Assembly (NCBI GenBank): GCA_033182465.1
Contig: CP137325.1
Span: forward strand, 1,178,001-1,242,000
Source: Sanghuangporus weigelae
Taxonomy: Eukaryota; Basidiomycota; Agaricomycetes; Hymenochaetales; Hymenochaetaceae
Direction: 5' to 3'
Length of the DNA: 64,000 nucleotides
Under the pieces are notes generated by a model. It did no database searches. It had not been told where the DNA came from and worked only from the letters and a program-made list of their open reading frames with translations. Each line of letters starts with the position of its first letter. Within the stretch, counting starts at the first letter, position 1. Of the stretch, positions 20,325-31,671 are shown piece after piece. The position numbers and the translations under genes were made by a program.

Positions 20325-20690
20325 ATGGCTAGCTATAGGAAAACAGCCGGCGTAGTGCGTTGTGTCTCTCTCAGTGGTTGGTCAATTCATATTCAATGGC
20401 AATCTTATACACGATGCGGTAGGCAGTTGCTTGTGTAGGCGGCATCACGTTAGCTGTCGCAGGTATGGCAGGTGCTGCTCCGAAGACAAGAGTCGATCAG
20501 AAGTTAAAGAGTGTCCATGGTGAGGTCTTTCCTTTTGCCTTCTTTTCCATCATCAATATGCTGACAGTAATCATTGGTACCAGGCACAGCACGCCCGACA
20601 CCTGAAGGTTTCGTTAAAGAGGAAGATAGCATGAGCTCGATGGACGTTAGGAAAGCGGTGCAAGGAAAGGGCGGACAGGACAAATATTAG
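20325..20690 (+). CDS. Possible small hypothetical protein (85 aa)
   Basis: Three short exons (20325-20418, 20463-20519, 20584-20690) can be joined in frame across two introns with GT and AG ends of 44 and 64 bp, ending in a TAG. The resulting 85-residue protein starts MASYRKTAG and has a Lys/Glu-rich C-terminus (GFVKEEDSMSSMD). It resembles nothing I know. The consistent splice phases are the only support; the first intron is short, so this may be chance. Confidence 0.25.
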
Positions 20691-21609
20691 GTTGGGCTTG
20701 AAGGGATGATGGACGGAGCGCCGATGCGATTCTGCTGTCACGGCGCTATAACGAAAGAAAGGACGGAGCAGAGTATGATTCTGTATTAATATTATATTAT
20801 CTTGGACGGTCCAAATTCTTTGTCGATGGCTCAATTTGTCGCATTTTTCTCATTCTGCCCGAGTGATTCGATCTCCTCAGTCGGGCCGTAAAAGAAGAAA
20901 AGAAGAAAAGACTCGTAGAGTCAATCCCTTCGCAACCATTTGAAAATCGGGCTAAAGAGGTCTATTCCGCGTTCCTCGCTCACTGCCTTTCCGACACAGT
21001 TCAGTTCACTAACGAATGCAGCCGCGATACGGATCTAGAGTCCTCCGTCGAAGAGGCCGGCGCTCCCAGTGACAATGGTAACCGAGGAGCCCGAAACACG
21101 TGGCCGCCATCATTGATGGCGGGAACCATCAACAAGAATACGCCAAATTGCGACGCGGCGCGTCCTGTTTCGTCCAATCATGACTCTCTGCCCTGTAGCC
21201 ATCTTCACTGCCTGTCCACAATAATGTCTACAATAGGCATATACACGATCGATTTTCTCAGGCCACAGTTGAATAGCTCTGATTTCTAGCGCCTCGTTTA
21301 TAAAGGGCTCTTCGCGTCTATCAGACGTCTTTCTTCTCCTTTTTCCTTCCCCTGGTCTGGCCTGGTTCCCTGCTCCATTTGGCGTACGTCTGGGCCGCTG
21401 AATTAGCCTACACAGCAAAGAACAAAAGCAACTTGACGGTGGCACGACGATACATTCGCCCACTCACGATCCCGTCCTTCAAGTCCTTATATTTTATCTG
21501 AAATTCGCCGACGTCGTGGCTTGTATCGTTATTCTTAAAGCATCGCCTGTAGATTTGTCTCCTACCTATCCATCTCAATAGCCAAACCGGACATAATACT
21601 CAAGAAAAC
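20691..21609. other. Intergenic region
   Basis: No convincing gene is seen. A 117-codon minus-strand frame at 21110-21463 has Arg/Cys-rich composition and no family features, so it is not called. The right end is presumably the promoter of the membrane-protein gene at 21610. Confidence 0.45.
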
Positions 21610-22702
21610 ATGCTTTGCTCAGATACGAATCGCTTTGCTCTCTCCGTACGTCGCATCTGTACAATGCTCCGGTCTGATATCGATTCATCTGATCGATGTC
21701 ATTGACACAATGCATTTAGGGCGCGCCTTCAACGTGTGCGTTGGACACAAGCATCACGCCCATCCCATCTTTTGTCCTTCTAGCGTTTCTCGCAGTCTAC
21801 ATTCCGGCGCGTTTCACCCTCGCTCGACGTTCCCGTTCCTCACCCTCCAGTGTAGCCAGAACATCCACACCATCCTATGATGGCTATAGATATTCTTTAC
21901 CCTCAGAAACCGAGACACGAAGCTTGCGTAATGGATTGCCGAAGTGGCTTCACTGGTTATACTTCGTTCTCGTGTTATGTTTGCTTGGCTTGCGCATACT
22001 TGAGGTGGTGCGGCTAGTATTGGCGGATATGGGTGTTGGATTGCTCCCGGTTGGGATCATTGCGAACGTACTCAATATCATGATGTTGATGTTCAAATGT
22101 TCGAGCTGCGGCATGGGAAGAATGCGGAGTCGTTTCATATCTGCTGTATGTGCTTCTCATCCACCGCGATTTAGAACGCAAGCGTTGACGGTGTTATAGA
22201 GCCTTGTCGTATACTGGGCGGTTTCGACCATCCTCGAATCCGTCAAGGTCGCGCGTCTAGCTTCGTACAATTCGGTACATCCTGCGAAGGGCACTGCATA
22301 CCCTTCGTCTGATTGGCTTCTTGACAACGGGTGCATGGTTAGTTTTTACATCCATCTTGATCTTTCTCACCATCCGTATCTTGGCATCTTCCCGTGTATT
22401 TCTCATTCATCTCATACTTCCCGCATCTCGATTCGACTTGCGCCTTAACTTTTCCCATTTGATTGATCATATGATTCTCGATTCTGATCTCTCCGTTTCA
22501 ACAGCTCGGCCTACTAGTGATATTCATCTTCATCGAAGGGACCTATCTCGTCCTGCGCTGGCGATCATCCTACCTCCCTTCGCCTGCACCCACTCCTATA
22601 CCTGTGAAGGAGAAGACCATCAGCAAGCCCCGACCGATCCCAGAATACGAGTATGATCCTGTCGTCTATTATAATCAACCAACCAACGAGGCGGTGGCTT
22701 GA
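21610..22702 (+). CDS. Five-helix membrane protein, hypothetical
   Basis: Four exons (21610-21645, 21720-22145, 22200-22337, 22505-22702) all join in phase 0 and give about 265 residues. The second exon has no ATG of its own because an in-frame stop lies just upstream, so the start at 21610 (MLCSDTNRFAL) with a 74-bp first intron is the simplest solution. Five hydrophobic segments are visible, including SFVLLAFLAVYIPARFTL, WLYFVLVLCLLGLRILEVV, VGIIANVLNIMMLMF, VVYWAVSTILESV and LGLLVIFIFIEGTYLVL. The C-terminal tail is Pro/Tyr-rich and probably cytosolic. The third intron (167 bp) is long for this locus, so that junction is the least certain. I do not recognise the family; an integral membrane protein of unknown function is all the sequence supports. 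Confidence 0.65.
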
Positions 22703-23605
22703 CTGAATTACTCGCTTTGAGTTTCTTTTGATCATGAACAATGTTCTCATCTCCTGTCAATTCTGATGCCTTCTTTTGAAACAATGATTGGGGTACCGGT
22801 TGAACCGGCTTGGTGGTAATTAATATTGTGGACTCCAGATAGATTTTCTTTATGATAAATTACATAAGTGTAACATTATATTATGTACGCAAGGACTATT
22901 TATGGTATGTACAGTACGTAATGCAAATCAGAGCCTTTCTTGAAATTTTTACCACCGTGTTTGTGATGTTTTAGTTTAGTCCTTTACGTCGTGTGTCATC
23001 CCGCGCTCTCTGGACGGGAAATCGGTGATATGGTGCTGGGCTAGATTATACGAGAACGCTACTTCGAAAAAGTTTTCTCTGGAATCAGCTTTGCTCTGGA
23101 TGAAACTGTTCTTCAAGGCCTCGAGGCCTTTGTTGCTCAAAACTGAGTTTGCTGCTTGAGATGTTGACTCGGAGTCTCATACCCATCTGTGGCCGAATCG
23201 ACGGAGTAGAGTATCGACATGATGAGTCGTCCTTGATCTTCTCGCATGCTGATACCCGATACAGCTATGCCTCAAATTCCTCAGGACGTCTTTGCTGATG
23301 CTCTCCCGATAGAGTCCTCATTATGTATTCTCCATAAATGGTGCTGTATCTGTGATGTTCTCTCGTCCTGGCGTTCCGGACCACGAGTTTGCTGTCTGCT
23401 CATTGCGAATACCGATCCATCTGTTCGCGTACTTGCTCAGTCGAGTCGCCACACGAGCAAACAGATTACTAGAAAGACTCCGGTATCCAAGGAGTTTGCA
23501 AGTGTACTCCATAGCTTCTCTGATCGGATATTCAAGCCTGGGTATATGTATACTTCCCCCTGACGGTTGTCGTTATTATTTTACCAGACCGTTGCATTGG
23601 TGAAC
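22703..23605. other. Intergenic region
   Basis: AT-rich 3' flank of the membrane-protein gene followed by the upstream region of the PL14 lyase. A frame at 23246-23563 opens with MLIPDTAMPQIPQDVFAD but has no recognisable domain and no splice continuity with the lyase, so it is not called. Confidence 0.45.
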
Positions 23606-24949
23606 ATGGTTTTTGTATGCTTGGTTCTGTTCTCCCTCTCATTTCTGATCCATGAGGCGCTGAGTGCAGGTGATCCCGCAGGAATAGCGGCGCAATTGGG
23701 ACTCACAAGAAGCACGGTTCTGCCGTTCCCATCGGAAACGATGGCTGCGGGAGGCGATACGACTGGGTACATGAAGGAGAACTGGGCATTGCAGGGCGGG
23801 ATTAGCTTTGGCGAGAAGTCGCTTGCGTTCGTCAACGATCCCATTGACGGATCCAACTCGAATTCGAAATCGGAAAAGAGGAGAGCGATGAAGAGAGCAA
23901 GTACGAACTCGAATAATACCAATAACTCAGACTCTGTCGTATTTTCAGTTGCGTACGACGCCGGAACTTATTCACACGGAACCGGCGGGGCTCAGTTTTA
24001 TTCAACCTTTGGCGGTGAGGCCGGGTTTGAAGCGATGTTGGTCTCGTATGACATTGCATTCGACTCGGACTTCGACTGGGTGAAGGGCGGGAAGCTCGCT
24101 GGGATACGTGGCGGACCGAAGTTAGACTCATGCTCTGGTGGGCGCCAGCCGACGGGCAGTGATTGTTTCAGCTCGAGGCTGATGTGGCGCAAGGACGGAG
24201 ATGGAGAAGGTAAAGATTTTGTCTCTTTCTTTCTCTGAACGTCCACTCATCAATCCTATTGAATAGTGTATGCGTACCTTCCGCAACAGCAATCGCTTTG
24301 CGATGTCGAAGGCATAACATGCAATAGCGACTACGGATTCAGCTTAGGCCGCGGGAAATTCAAATACACCGCAGGGCAGTGAGTATTTGCATTTCTTCGC
24401 TGTCGCACCGTTTCATTTATGCTTGTGGCGTTTCTAGGTGGCAGACCGTAGCCGTATACTCAAAAATGAACAATCCGCCGTCCGAGTCTAACGGCGAGAC
24501 TGCGCTTTAGTAAGTCCGCCTATACACAATAACGCTACGCGAGGCCACAGATTCATTATGGGCTTCTTTTCTTGTGTAGCTTTAATGGAGAACAGGTATT
24601 CTCGTTCAACAATCTCAAGTTCCGGACAAGCGACGTGGTCAAAGCAGGTGGAATGTATTTCTCGTGCGTAATGTCTCTCCATTCTTTTTGAACGTGTAGC
24701 AATTTCGTCCTTATCACTATGCATAGCACTTTCTTTGGAGGAAGCGACCGGTCCTGGGCAACACCGAAGATGGTGCATACTTACTATCGCAATTTTCAGA
24801 TGTTCGGCGGTGCAGGCACAAATTCCGGAGGATCATCAAACTCGACCTCAACTTCAAGACCCAACTCAGATGATACCTCATCTAACCCCACCACCTCTTC
24901 TAAAGAAACAAGCACCAAATCTACGTCTGGCTCTTATACTGACACCTAA
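23606..24949 (+). CDS. Secreted polysaccharide lyase, PL14-like
   Basis: Five exons (23606-24209, 24267-24378, 24438-24509, 24580-24663, 24727-24949) splice in frame to 364 residues. The N-terminus is a typical signal peptide (MVFVCLVLFSLSFLIHEALS). The mature part carries features of the fungal PL14 polysaccharide-lyase fold: FEAMLVSYDIAFDSDFDW, GGKLAGIRGG, a CSGG segment, SSRLMWRKDG, GFSLGRGKF, and the C-terminal TFFGGSDRSWATP with HTYYRNFQMFGG. Family members cleave uronic-acid polymers by beta-elimination; in fungi, glucuronan or related wall polysaccharides are the likely substrates, though specificity cannot be read here. An unusual Ser/Asn/Lys-rich insert (about residues 75-110) precedes the conserved core, and a Ser/Thr-rich tail of about 40 residues follows it, probably O-glycosylated. 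The start is the first ATG giving a signal peptide; an upstream exon cannot be excluded. Confidence 0.85.
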
Positions 24950-26299
24950 ATAAAGGCAACACCGTCGTTCCTGACTTCTAATTATTATTTCTTATAATGT
25001 AGTGCTGACTATGCTAATTGTGTATACTTTTGAGTTCATCGCTTGGCTAATATGCTGTGTCTGGGTCGAGGGATCGAGAACCAGAACAATAATAGAGCTT
25101 CTCGACGAGATTGCCTGTAACCATCGTGAGATCGTGCCTGTGAAGTCACAATAAAGATACATAAAAGCGGAGAAGACGGATTGCTGTGCGTCTATACAGT
25201 GAAACTTGTCTTGTTAGTTGAGAATGCAAGGTTTCCATGCAACCGAGCTCCGCGAGGCTCAAGGCTCACCAACTTAAGAACCCACGAATAACTTTCGAAT
25301 TTTGTAGAAGAATAATGCTAATGTTGTTGTGATAATGGATCCAACATTCTGGTTTGGTTTGTTTGGATCGACGTCAGGGCGGGACAAAAAAAAACGAAAC
25401 GGCCGTCGTCACACATCAAATTTAGGTGTCTCGATATGGAAAAAAGGTTCCAGGTGCTGTTCAACAAGTCATGTGATTTATTCCCACTTTATTTTTCGGC
25501 ACGGCACATTGTCAAGTCAAAAAAATTATATTATTTACCCAGCGTGTGGCGAAACTTATCTTCCTCCTGAACATTCTCCTCGTGGTAGACATCAAGTTCG
25601 AAAAAAAAAACGGAAATGAGTGGGTGCATTGAGGATGACACGAGTTTTGCTGACTTTCTTCCATTGTCCAGGGGTTTCCTTATTCGGTTGCCGATCGAAC
25701 CTTAGATGTTCTGGCAACTTTGTCCGTCTCTATTTAGACCCTATTTGCCTAGCCGTGCTCCCTTGGAATTTTGAGATCTGGAGATCCGGGAATCTTCATT
25801 CAGAAGCCCCGTCACGCCTATGGTTAATTTTGCTCAAGCGATGGGTCGCATAATTTCTTCCTTCCCATCGCCACAGTTGAGACTTTGGTATGTCTCAGAC
25901 AGATCTCCTACGAGGTCTGCATTGCTCAGGAAATCAAATCTCGACCACTTTGACGGGGCCATTTTAGTACTGGTCAGATGCAACCTTTTGGCCGGTCTCA
26001 CTTGACCTCCCCCTAAATTTTGCCTCGCGCTCGGGTCAGGTCCGTCTTCCAGATTGAGATCCTGACTGTCTTATCCTACCATTTTATCTGAAGATTCCGA
26101 CGTAAGTCGAGCATTGGTTGGCTTTGCCTTTCCGAGGATATTCATGCTCAAATAGTAAATACCGGAATTACCGAGACAAGTAGGTTCCGGGTCAGGTAAA
26201 CTGACAAATCGCATTGGGCAAGCAGCCGTGAACCGAGTCTGCCACCTTCATCCATCTTTTCTATCTACTCTCATCATCTTGCCTCTGCACTCGTGAATC
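24950..26299. other. Intergenic region, AT-rich
   Basis: A 1.35-kb stretch with short poly-A runs (near 25385 and 25600) and no gene-like open frame. I see no terminal repeats or transposase remnants. Confidence 0.5.
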
Positions 26300-27946
26300 A
26301 TGAATCTATCGCGAATTATCAACCCGCCCGAGGAGGAACAGGAGGCTTCCACCGCCTCCAATCCACCCGCTCTCAGTTCTCCTTCTCAGCCATTATCATC
26401 TATACCTGAGCCACCTGAGGAAGTCGAAGAAGATGACGAAATATTCGAAGAAGACCTCCCGCCAGTCTCTTTCAGTGGGCTTATTGCTTCTTATCGATTT
26501 TGCTTTTTGAAGCTGACGTTCAACAGTCGTGTGCATGGAGGCGAAAGAGGAGGTAAGGGACATCTGCAGTGTTCTTTGGGCTTCCACTGACACGATGACT
26601 CTGCTGTTTTCCACAGGGGAAAGTTTGCTACGTATCACCAACGGTTATCGACTTGTTGGGTACAGTGACTCTGTAATATTTCGTCTGCGCTGCATTAATT
26701 TTGTTTCTCGTGGCTAGGATGGGACCCAGACAAGGTCGTTGGCACTCCAGCATCTTTGTATTGCCATCCCGATGACGTTGAAAACCTCTATCGGGCCTAT
26801 CAGTATGGTTTGTATCTCTTTCTTACGCTGTCCATGTTAATGCGAAATTAGGGAGATGATATCGGAAGATAAAGCTGCCTGTCTGATGTATCATCGCATC
26901 CCTTACGAGGACAAAAGCAAGGGATATATGCTTTGCTCGGTGGTCGGTACCCACAGTTTCACAACTCAATGAAAACTGATAGCATATGCACAAAGACGAT
27001 ATCAAGAGCGGGACCGCATCTCATTGGCGCTTGTTCACCGGCAACATCTGCGACGAAGGCCATGCACTACGCGTCCACTGCGTCTGAGGTCATCGTAATC
27101 ACTCCATCAGCTGCTCGACTAGCGTTCAGAGTAAGTTACCAGTTATTTAATGAAAGGCATCTGTTTTATGTCGCCTCTAGCGATGGAATGTCCCGTCCGC
27201 CCCTCCCATGTCTGCCTCATCATCGGGTCAGTCCACAACCTCACGAGAATCGACCCCAGAGTCTCCGTCGGCTCCATCTTCTCCAAGGAATGAAACAGAC
27301 GAACTCACCCAAAGCCTTCGGCGCCTGACTCTGACGCCACCATCACAACCGGAGGTAGCCAAACGTGTGGCCTTAATTCTCAACCGATTTTCGAAGGACG
27401 TGCCCATCATATTCAGTACAAACGACGACATTCTGCTCCGATCGGTTGCACTAGGCAGGCCGTTCTTCGATTTCGTGACGAAAGCTGATGAAACTCGGAT
27501 ACGCCAAGCAATTGATATGGTTAAGTCATGGGGAGTAAGCGAGCGAGGAAATCCAGCTGATGGAGGGTTCGCATTCAATAGGTTCCACATGTATCTGCGA
27601 GGACGAGATTCTAGGTATGCGACCTTAAGTTTCGCACATCCTTGAGCTACATCGTGCTCGTCTCTGTTGTTGCCCAACGTTTTGACACTTGATTCTTTAC
27701 AGTTCCCGTTCTGAAGGCGAGAGTTCACGCAAACGTCGTTCGTTCCATGCCATGGCGCCCATTATGGGCCCCGAGTCCTCAGATTCAGCGCGAAACCGTA
27801 ACCGATCTAAGCAGCGTCTTACGGCTGAACGAGGCGTCAGTGCACCAACCAAAGATGTGCTCCTCGTCGACGTCATTTTCTCACCACAATCTGATGGTAT
27901 CATCGTGATCATCCGCCCGGCGTTGCAAACAGGCGTGAAGGTCTGA
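26300..27946 (+). CDS. PAS-domain signalling protein, hypothetical
   Basis: Eight exons can be joined in frame: 26300-26474, 26527-26552, 26617-26659, 26718-26811, 26852-26946, 27009-27130, 27181-27614 and 27703-27946, about 410 residues. After an acidic, Pro-rich N-terminus comes a PAS-type segment (GKVCYVSPTVIDLLGWDPDK, then CHPDDVENLYRAY) like those of sensor and transcription regulators. The flavin-binding LOV signature with its Cys is not visible. A second PAS-like stretch lies near FSKDVPIIFSTNDDILLRS and FFDFVTKADETRIRQA. The C-terminus is Ser/Arg-rich and ends in a hydrophobic strand (GIIVIIRPALQTGVKV). The fifth intron is ambiguous: either 26947-27008 (donor GTACCC, acceptor GAG) or 26940-26995 (donor GTGGTC, acceptor AAG) restores the frame. 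Similar two-PAS proteins occur across Agaricomycetes, and no ligand is known. Confidence 0.7.
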
Positions 27947-29811
27947 ATCGGACGCTAGTGCGAATCGAGTCTATATCAATTCATGCACTTCTAATCGAGT
28001 TATTTTATCGACGGCTGTTATGTCCTGCCTCCACGCTATCACTTATGATGATTACGACTTCATTATTGACTTACCAAAAGGCTTCTGTAGACGTACGATT
28101 TGACTTAGTATCTCGATGGTTTCTTTTATCCGTTTCATCTACTGCTCTCATAAATATGTTTGGCTTCCTCTGTCATTTTCCCCCGTGCCCGTAGGACTGC
28201 GCTCTCAGGATTTTCTGGTTTCATCAGGTCATTTTGGAAAAAGAGGGTAGATAAACGAGTGCAAAAATTATAATCCGAAATTGATTTATGAATAAGGTTC
28301 ATTATTTGATGCGGAGATGATCTAAGATGATCTACGCAAAAGTCCTCAGATCTGCGAATCTGGGTGTCGTTTCACTAAGATAGTAGAACGGTGTGCGTGT
28401 GACTCCTCGTTTCATTGTCCCGCGAGTCTAGTAACTTGCGCTCCTCTGTGCCCGCTACAAATAGTGACTTAGGTAGGACTCTCCATCAGTGCTCTTCGTC
28501 GAAGAAAAACCCCTTTGCTCCTGCCACTCTTGGTTAGATCAGGATTGGCGCATCATACATCTGCAAAGAAGTAAGTGTGTCGAGAAAAACGTGGATTTCG
28601 TTTCAAATCGTCTGGGCGAGTCACCCCCCTTCTTGTTTGATTACAGACTGTATATTTCAACTATCTCAGCTTTGCATTGCATTCAATTCGATTCTTTGTT
28701 TTTCGCTATTCATCTCGTGCAAAACTAATTATGAAGAACATCAATAGTGCAATATTCGACCAAAGATGCATCGATTGGTGTGTCGCATTGCGGAGCCAAG
28801 ACCTGATTATCAGGAACTGTGGTGAAAATACTTCATTTTTCCTTTCTATCTTGAGGAAAGAAGCGGGAATAACTATCTGGCGATTCAGAGACAAATAATT
28901 TTCCCTCAAGCCTACCTCTCATTAGGCAGGTTGAATGGAGACGTCACATTGTATCCGAGCCGTTCACGGGTCGATCAAGATGGCATAGATCAAATTACGG
29001 TCCCTCATCAAGATCAGTAAAGATCCCTTTTCATCTCAAGAAACAGCATCATACATACGAATTCTAACAAAGTTTTTATAACTTCATCTGAATTTCTTAG
29101 TGAGTCAAGAAATGAGATTTGAATTTGGGAAACGAAAATGCGCCAGCAAACTATACCTTCAATGTCTCCCTTGTTCTGTGCATTGCGTTTCGGAGATTCG
29201 AAACCAGTAATTTCGTTATGCTATTCCGAGAACACACGTATAAGGCTTCCATCCGAAATTTTAGAGTGAAGAGACATGAAGAGAACTGTATATTTATCTG
29301 AGAGAGAGCCCTATTTATCTGCTTTAAAACAGGCTAGGTTTCCTGTATCGTACCTCCTCACAAGGGAAGGTAGTTCGTGATTGAAAGCTCTCTAATTGTA
29401 GATACTTGATAACGTGATCTGCATACTTTCTTCTGCGATCATATGCAGTAGGACCTTTTATGCATAAGCCTACCTCCGTCCCTGTAAGTGCTCATTACAA
29501 TTGATCGTAAGAATTATCGTTTCTCGAGGAAATCTAAACACGAGGAACAAACACTCTTCTGTCCCTTCTGGGGTAGAAAAAAGATCTAGTTGCGATGCAA
29601 AGCATGTGAACAGCTTAGATTGGTGGTGATATCTTCTTGCTTTGCATCGCAACTAGATCAACTCATTTGTGGCACATAGATGATAAGCTATGGTTGATCA
29701 TACCGGATATGATAGTCGCCACGTAAAGCAAAGTTCAGAATGGCATAAAACGCGTATGGACACAAAGCACTTGTGACCTCTGTTCCTCGAAGTAAGAAGT
29801 GGATATCAACA
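27947..29811. other. Gene-poor AT-rich spacer with an inverted repeat
   Basis: 1.9 kb without a credible gene on either strand. Open frames are short and interrupted. The notable structure is the perfect inverted repeat at 29583-29659. The stretch may be decayed insertion sequence, but I find no transposon proteins. Confidence 0.5.
29583..29659. repeat. Perfect 22-bp inverted repeat with 33-nt loop
   Basis: The left arm (29583-29604) begins GATCTAGTTGCGATGCAAAG. The right arm (29638-29659) is its exact reverse complement and ends CTTTGCATCGCAACTAGATC. The 33-nt spacer is unrelated. Flanking bases do not extend the pairing, and no target-site duplication is obvious. It lies 153 bp upstream of the orphan coiled-coil gene. 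Confidence 0.9.
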
Positions 29812-30597
29812 ATGACAACGCCAGAACCTCGCCGTCCTTCAGGTAATAACAGCACGCCAAGCGGCGGTCATCGCAGAGATACAAATCGCATAGTTCCGCA
29901 ACCCACAAGAACTGGTAATCGGACAACAGGCTCCTCGGACACGAAGTCGCGCGGCTCCCACCAGTCTCATAAGCACAGCACCAGGACAGACCCAGGCAAA
30001 GTAAAAGACCAGGCAGCTCAAAGTAACGAAAACCCCTTAATTGCGGATCGAGTAGAAGCGACCAAAAGGTTGATAAACTGGGCGATCGAAGATCTAGCCA
30101 ATACCATAGGAGCTTTCAAAGAAATGCAGAAGATCTTTCAAAACCAAGAGAAGAAATGGGATAAAGACGTCGAGAATATTAATATTTTCGGACCAGTCAA
30201 CTTGACCAAGAAGCACTGGGACTTTGACACGAAGATATCAGAGTACAAGGAGAAAGCAAGGACTGAGATAGCATACTGGCAAAATGCCGAAAGGGAGGCA
30301 AAAGCGGAAAAGGCAAAGTGGGAGAAGAATCTTGAATTCTTGAACGGAAAGGTATTCGCGGAAGCCATAAAGATGAAGCCCGGCGACAAGAACAAGACTT
30401 CATGGGAGGCTGTATGGGAGGCCGGAAAGCGAAACGCACCGTGGCAGGAGTACGAACAGATCAACGCCACAATAGCTAGTTATTACGCGAAGACGTGGCA
30501 AGGGGAAAATTTGGAACCTGATCGATTTTCTTCTTCGCCTGGGAGAGAGCTGAAGAGAAAACTAGATGAATATGTAAAACGGTCCGGAGAGCATTGA
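29812..30597 (+). CDS. Orphan charged coiled-coil protein
   Basis: An intronless frame from ATG 29812 (MTTPEPRRPSG) encodes 261 residues. The first 80 residues are disordered and rich in Ser, Thr, Arg, Gly and His. The rest is strongly charged and mostly helical, with heptad-like stretches such as RLINWAIEDLANTIGAFKEM, KARTEIAYWQNAEREAKAEK and a conserved-looking aromatic stretch (WQEYEQINATIASYYAKTW). No signal peptide, membrane segment or catalytic motif is present. I know no family for it. A C-terminal fragment of a related protein is encoded about 900 bp downstream, so the gene belongs to a small local family. The AT-rich setting and lack of introns differ from most neighbours. Confidence 0.6.
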   Translation: MTTPEPRRPSGNNSTPSGGHRRDTNRIVPQPTRTGNRTTGSSDTKSRGSHQSHKHSTRTDPGKVKDQAAQSNENPLIADRVEATKRLINWAIEDLANTIGAFKEMQKIFQNQEKKWDKDVENINIFGPVNLTKKHWDFDTKISEYKEKARTEIAYWQNAEREAKAEKAKWEKNLEFLNGKVFAEAIKMKPGDKNKTSWEAVWEAGKRNAPWQEYEQINATIASYYAKTWQGENLEPDRFSSSPGRELKRKLDEYVKRSGEH

Positions 30598-31440
30598 GAA
30601 AGAGGCTTGATCTAGGTGTGTGTTCCAAATACTTGTAAAAAAAATGGCGATATTGATATACGTTAGAAGATAAATATAAAGAAATATGATAAGACGAGTT
30701 TTCTTCGTATAATATCGATGAAAAGCATACCCACCGAAAATTGCTATCCGACAGTCCCTTCCAAGAATGGCTCAGTCAAAGAACCCATATGGAGCTTCCG
30801 TATCGAACGAGATAAGCATTGAGTCAGTTAACTAGGTAAGCTCAAGGAGCAAACTTTTTTGATGTCCATATAATTTGTGTTCGATATGCTACCGGCTCAT
30901 TTGTGGAGAAGCATCCTCGATGAGTTGCAATAGGACAAAGTTTAGGAGTAAGGGTCAGATGTGCAAAAGAGTAGCTTAGATGCGGAAGAACGTCATTCTC
31001 TCACCTATTGCACTCTCAGATAATCAAATTGCACAGGTCCACAAACTATCCGAGGCATCCAGTCGAGCGAACAGATGAATTTATCAGAAATAGACACTCT
31101 CATCGATCTCAGCAACTGATGACCAGCAGGACATAGACATAAGACTCTTCATGATGATAGCTCGTGTCGGACCGTGCATTTACCCGAAGGTAGGCACAAC
31201 CTCGGGTAGGGGAGCCGGGGGGAAGGCGCGACGGGGGGACGACGAAAGTGAAAGATTTCTACTAATACTTGTCATGTAATTGGCGAAGTTAAGAAGCATT
31301 GATATAAACGAAGACGAAAGTTCCTCAGGAACCAGCGAAACGGGAGGCGTAATGCTGTAAACCTGCGCAAAAAGAAGCGGAAACAAGGGAGCAGTCTTCG
31401 AGGCGAACCCAAACTTCCCTCGTGGGAAACTCACCACGTC
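30598..31440. other. Intergenic region between coiled-coil gene and its fragment
   Basis: No gene is seen. A short minus-strand frame at 31180-31437 is low in complexity. The right end probably contains degraded upstream parts of the related fragment at 31459, but alignment by eye is not convincing beyond the C-terminal region. Confidence 0.4.
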
Positions 31441-31458
31441 TAGAGCTCATAGCCGAGA

Positions 31459-31671
31459 TTGATACTTTACGGGAGAGTTTCAACAACGAAGAATGAGAAT
31501 CCAAAGTGGACAGAATGCGGGCATATCAACAGTGTTATAGTCGATTATGTCCAGAAAACATGGGAAGGGGATACCAATGAACTGAAGAGTACGCTGTATG
31601 AACACATAGAACGCACAAGAATTGCGATATGGACGAATCTCACCGGGGCGCGACACAGTGGTGAAAAGTGA
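31459..31671 (+). pseudogene. C-terminal fragment of a coiled-coil gene paralogue
   Basis: This open frame lacks its own ATG-led N-terminus. Its sequence WTECGHINSVIVDYVQKTWE followed by LKSTLYEHIERT parallels WQEYEQINATIASYYAKTWQ and LKRKLDEYVKRS of the gene at 29812-30597, in the same order and spacing, apart from a roughly ten-residue gap. No upstream exon with the preceding helices could be found, so it is best read as a truncated duplicate. It could instead be the last exon of a diverged gene whose earlier exons I do not recognise. Confidence 0.55.

Noticed and set aside
21110-21463. 117-codon minus-strand frame
   Set aside because: Arg/Cys-rich text without recognisable domain; no consistent introns or partner exons.
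23246-23563. Possible F-box-like or upstream exon before the PL14 lyase
   Set aside because: The start text MPQIPQDVFADALP looked promising, but the frame does not continue as an F-box and cannot be spliced to the lyase signal peptide.
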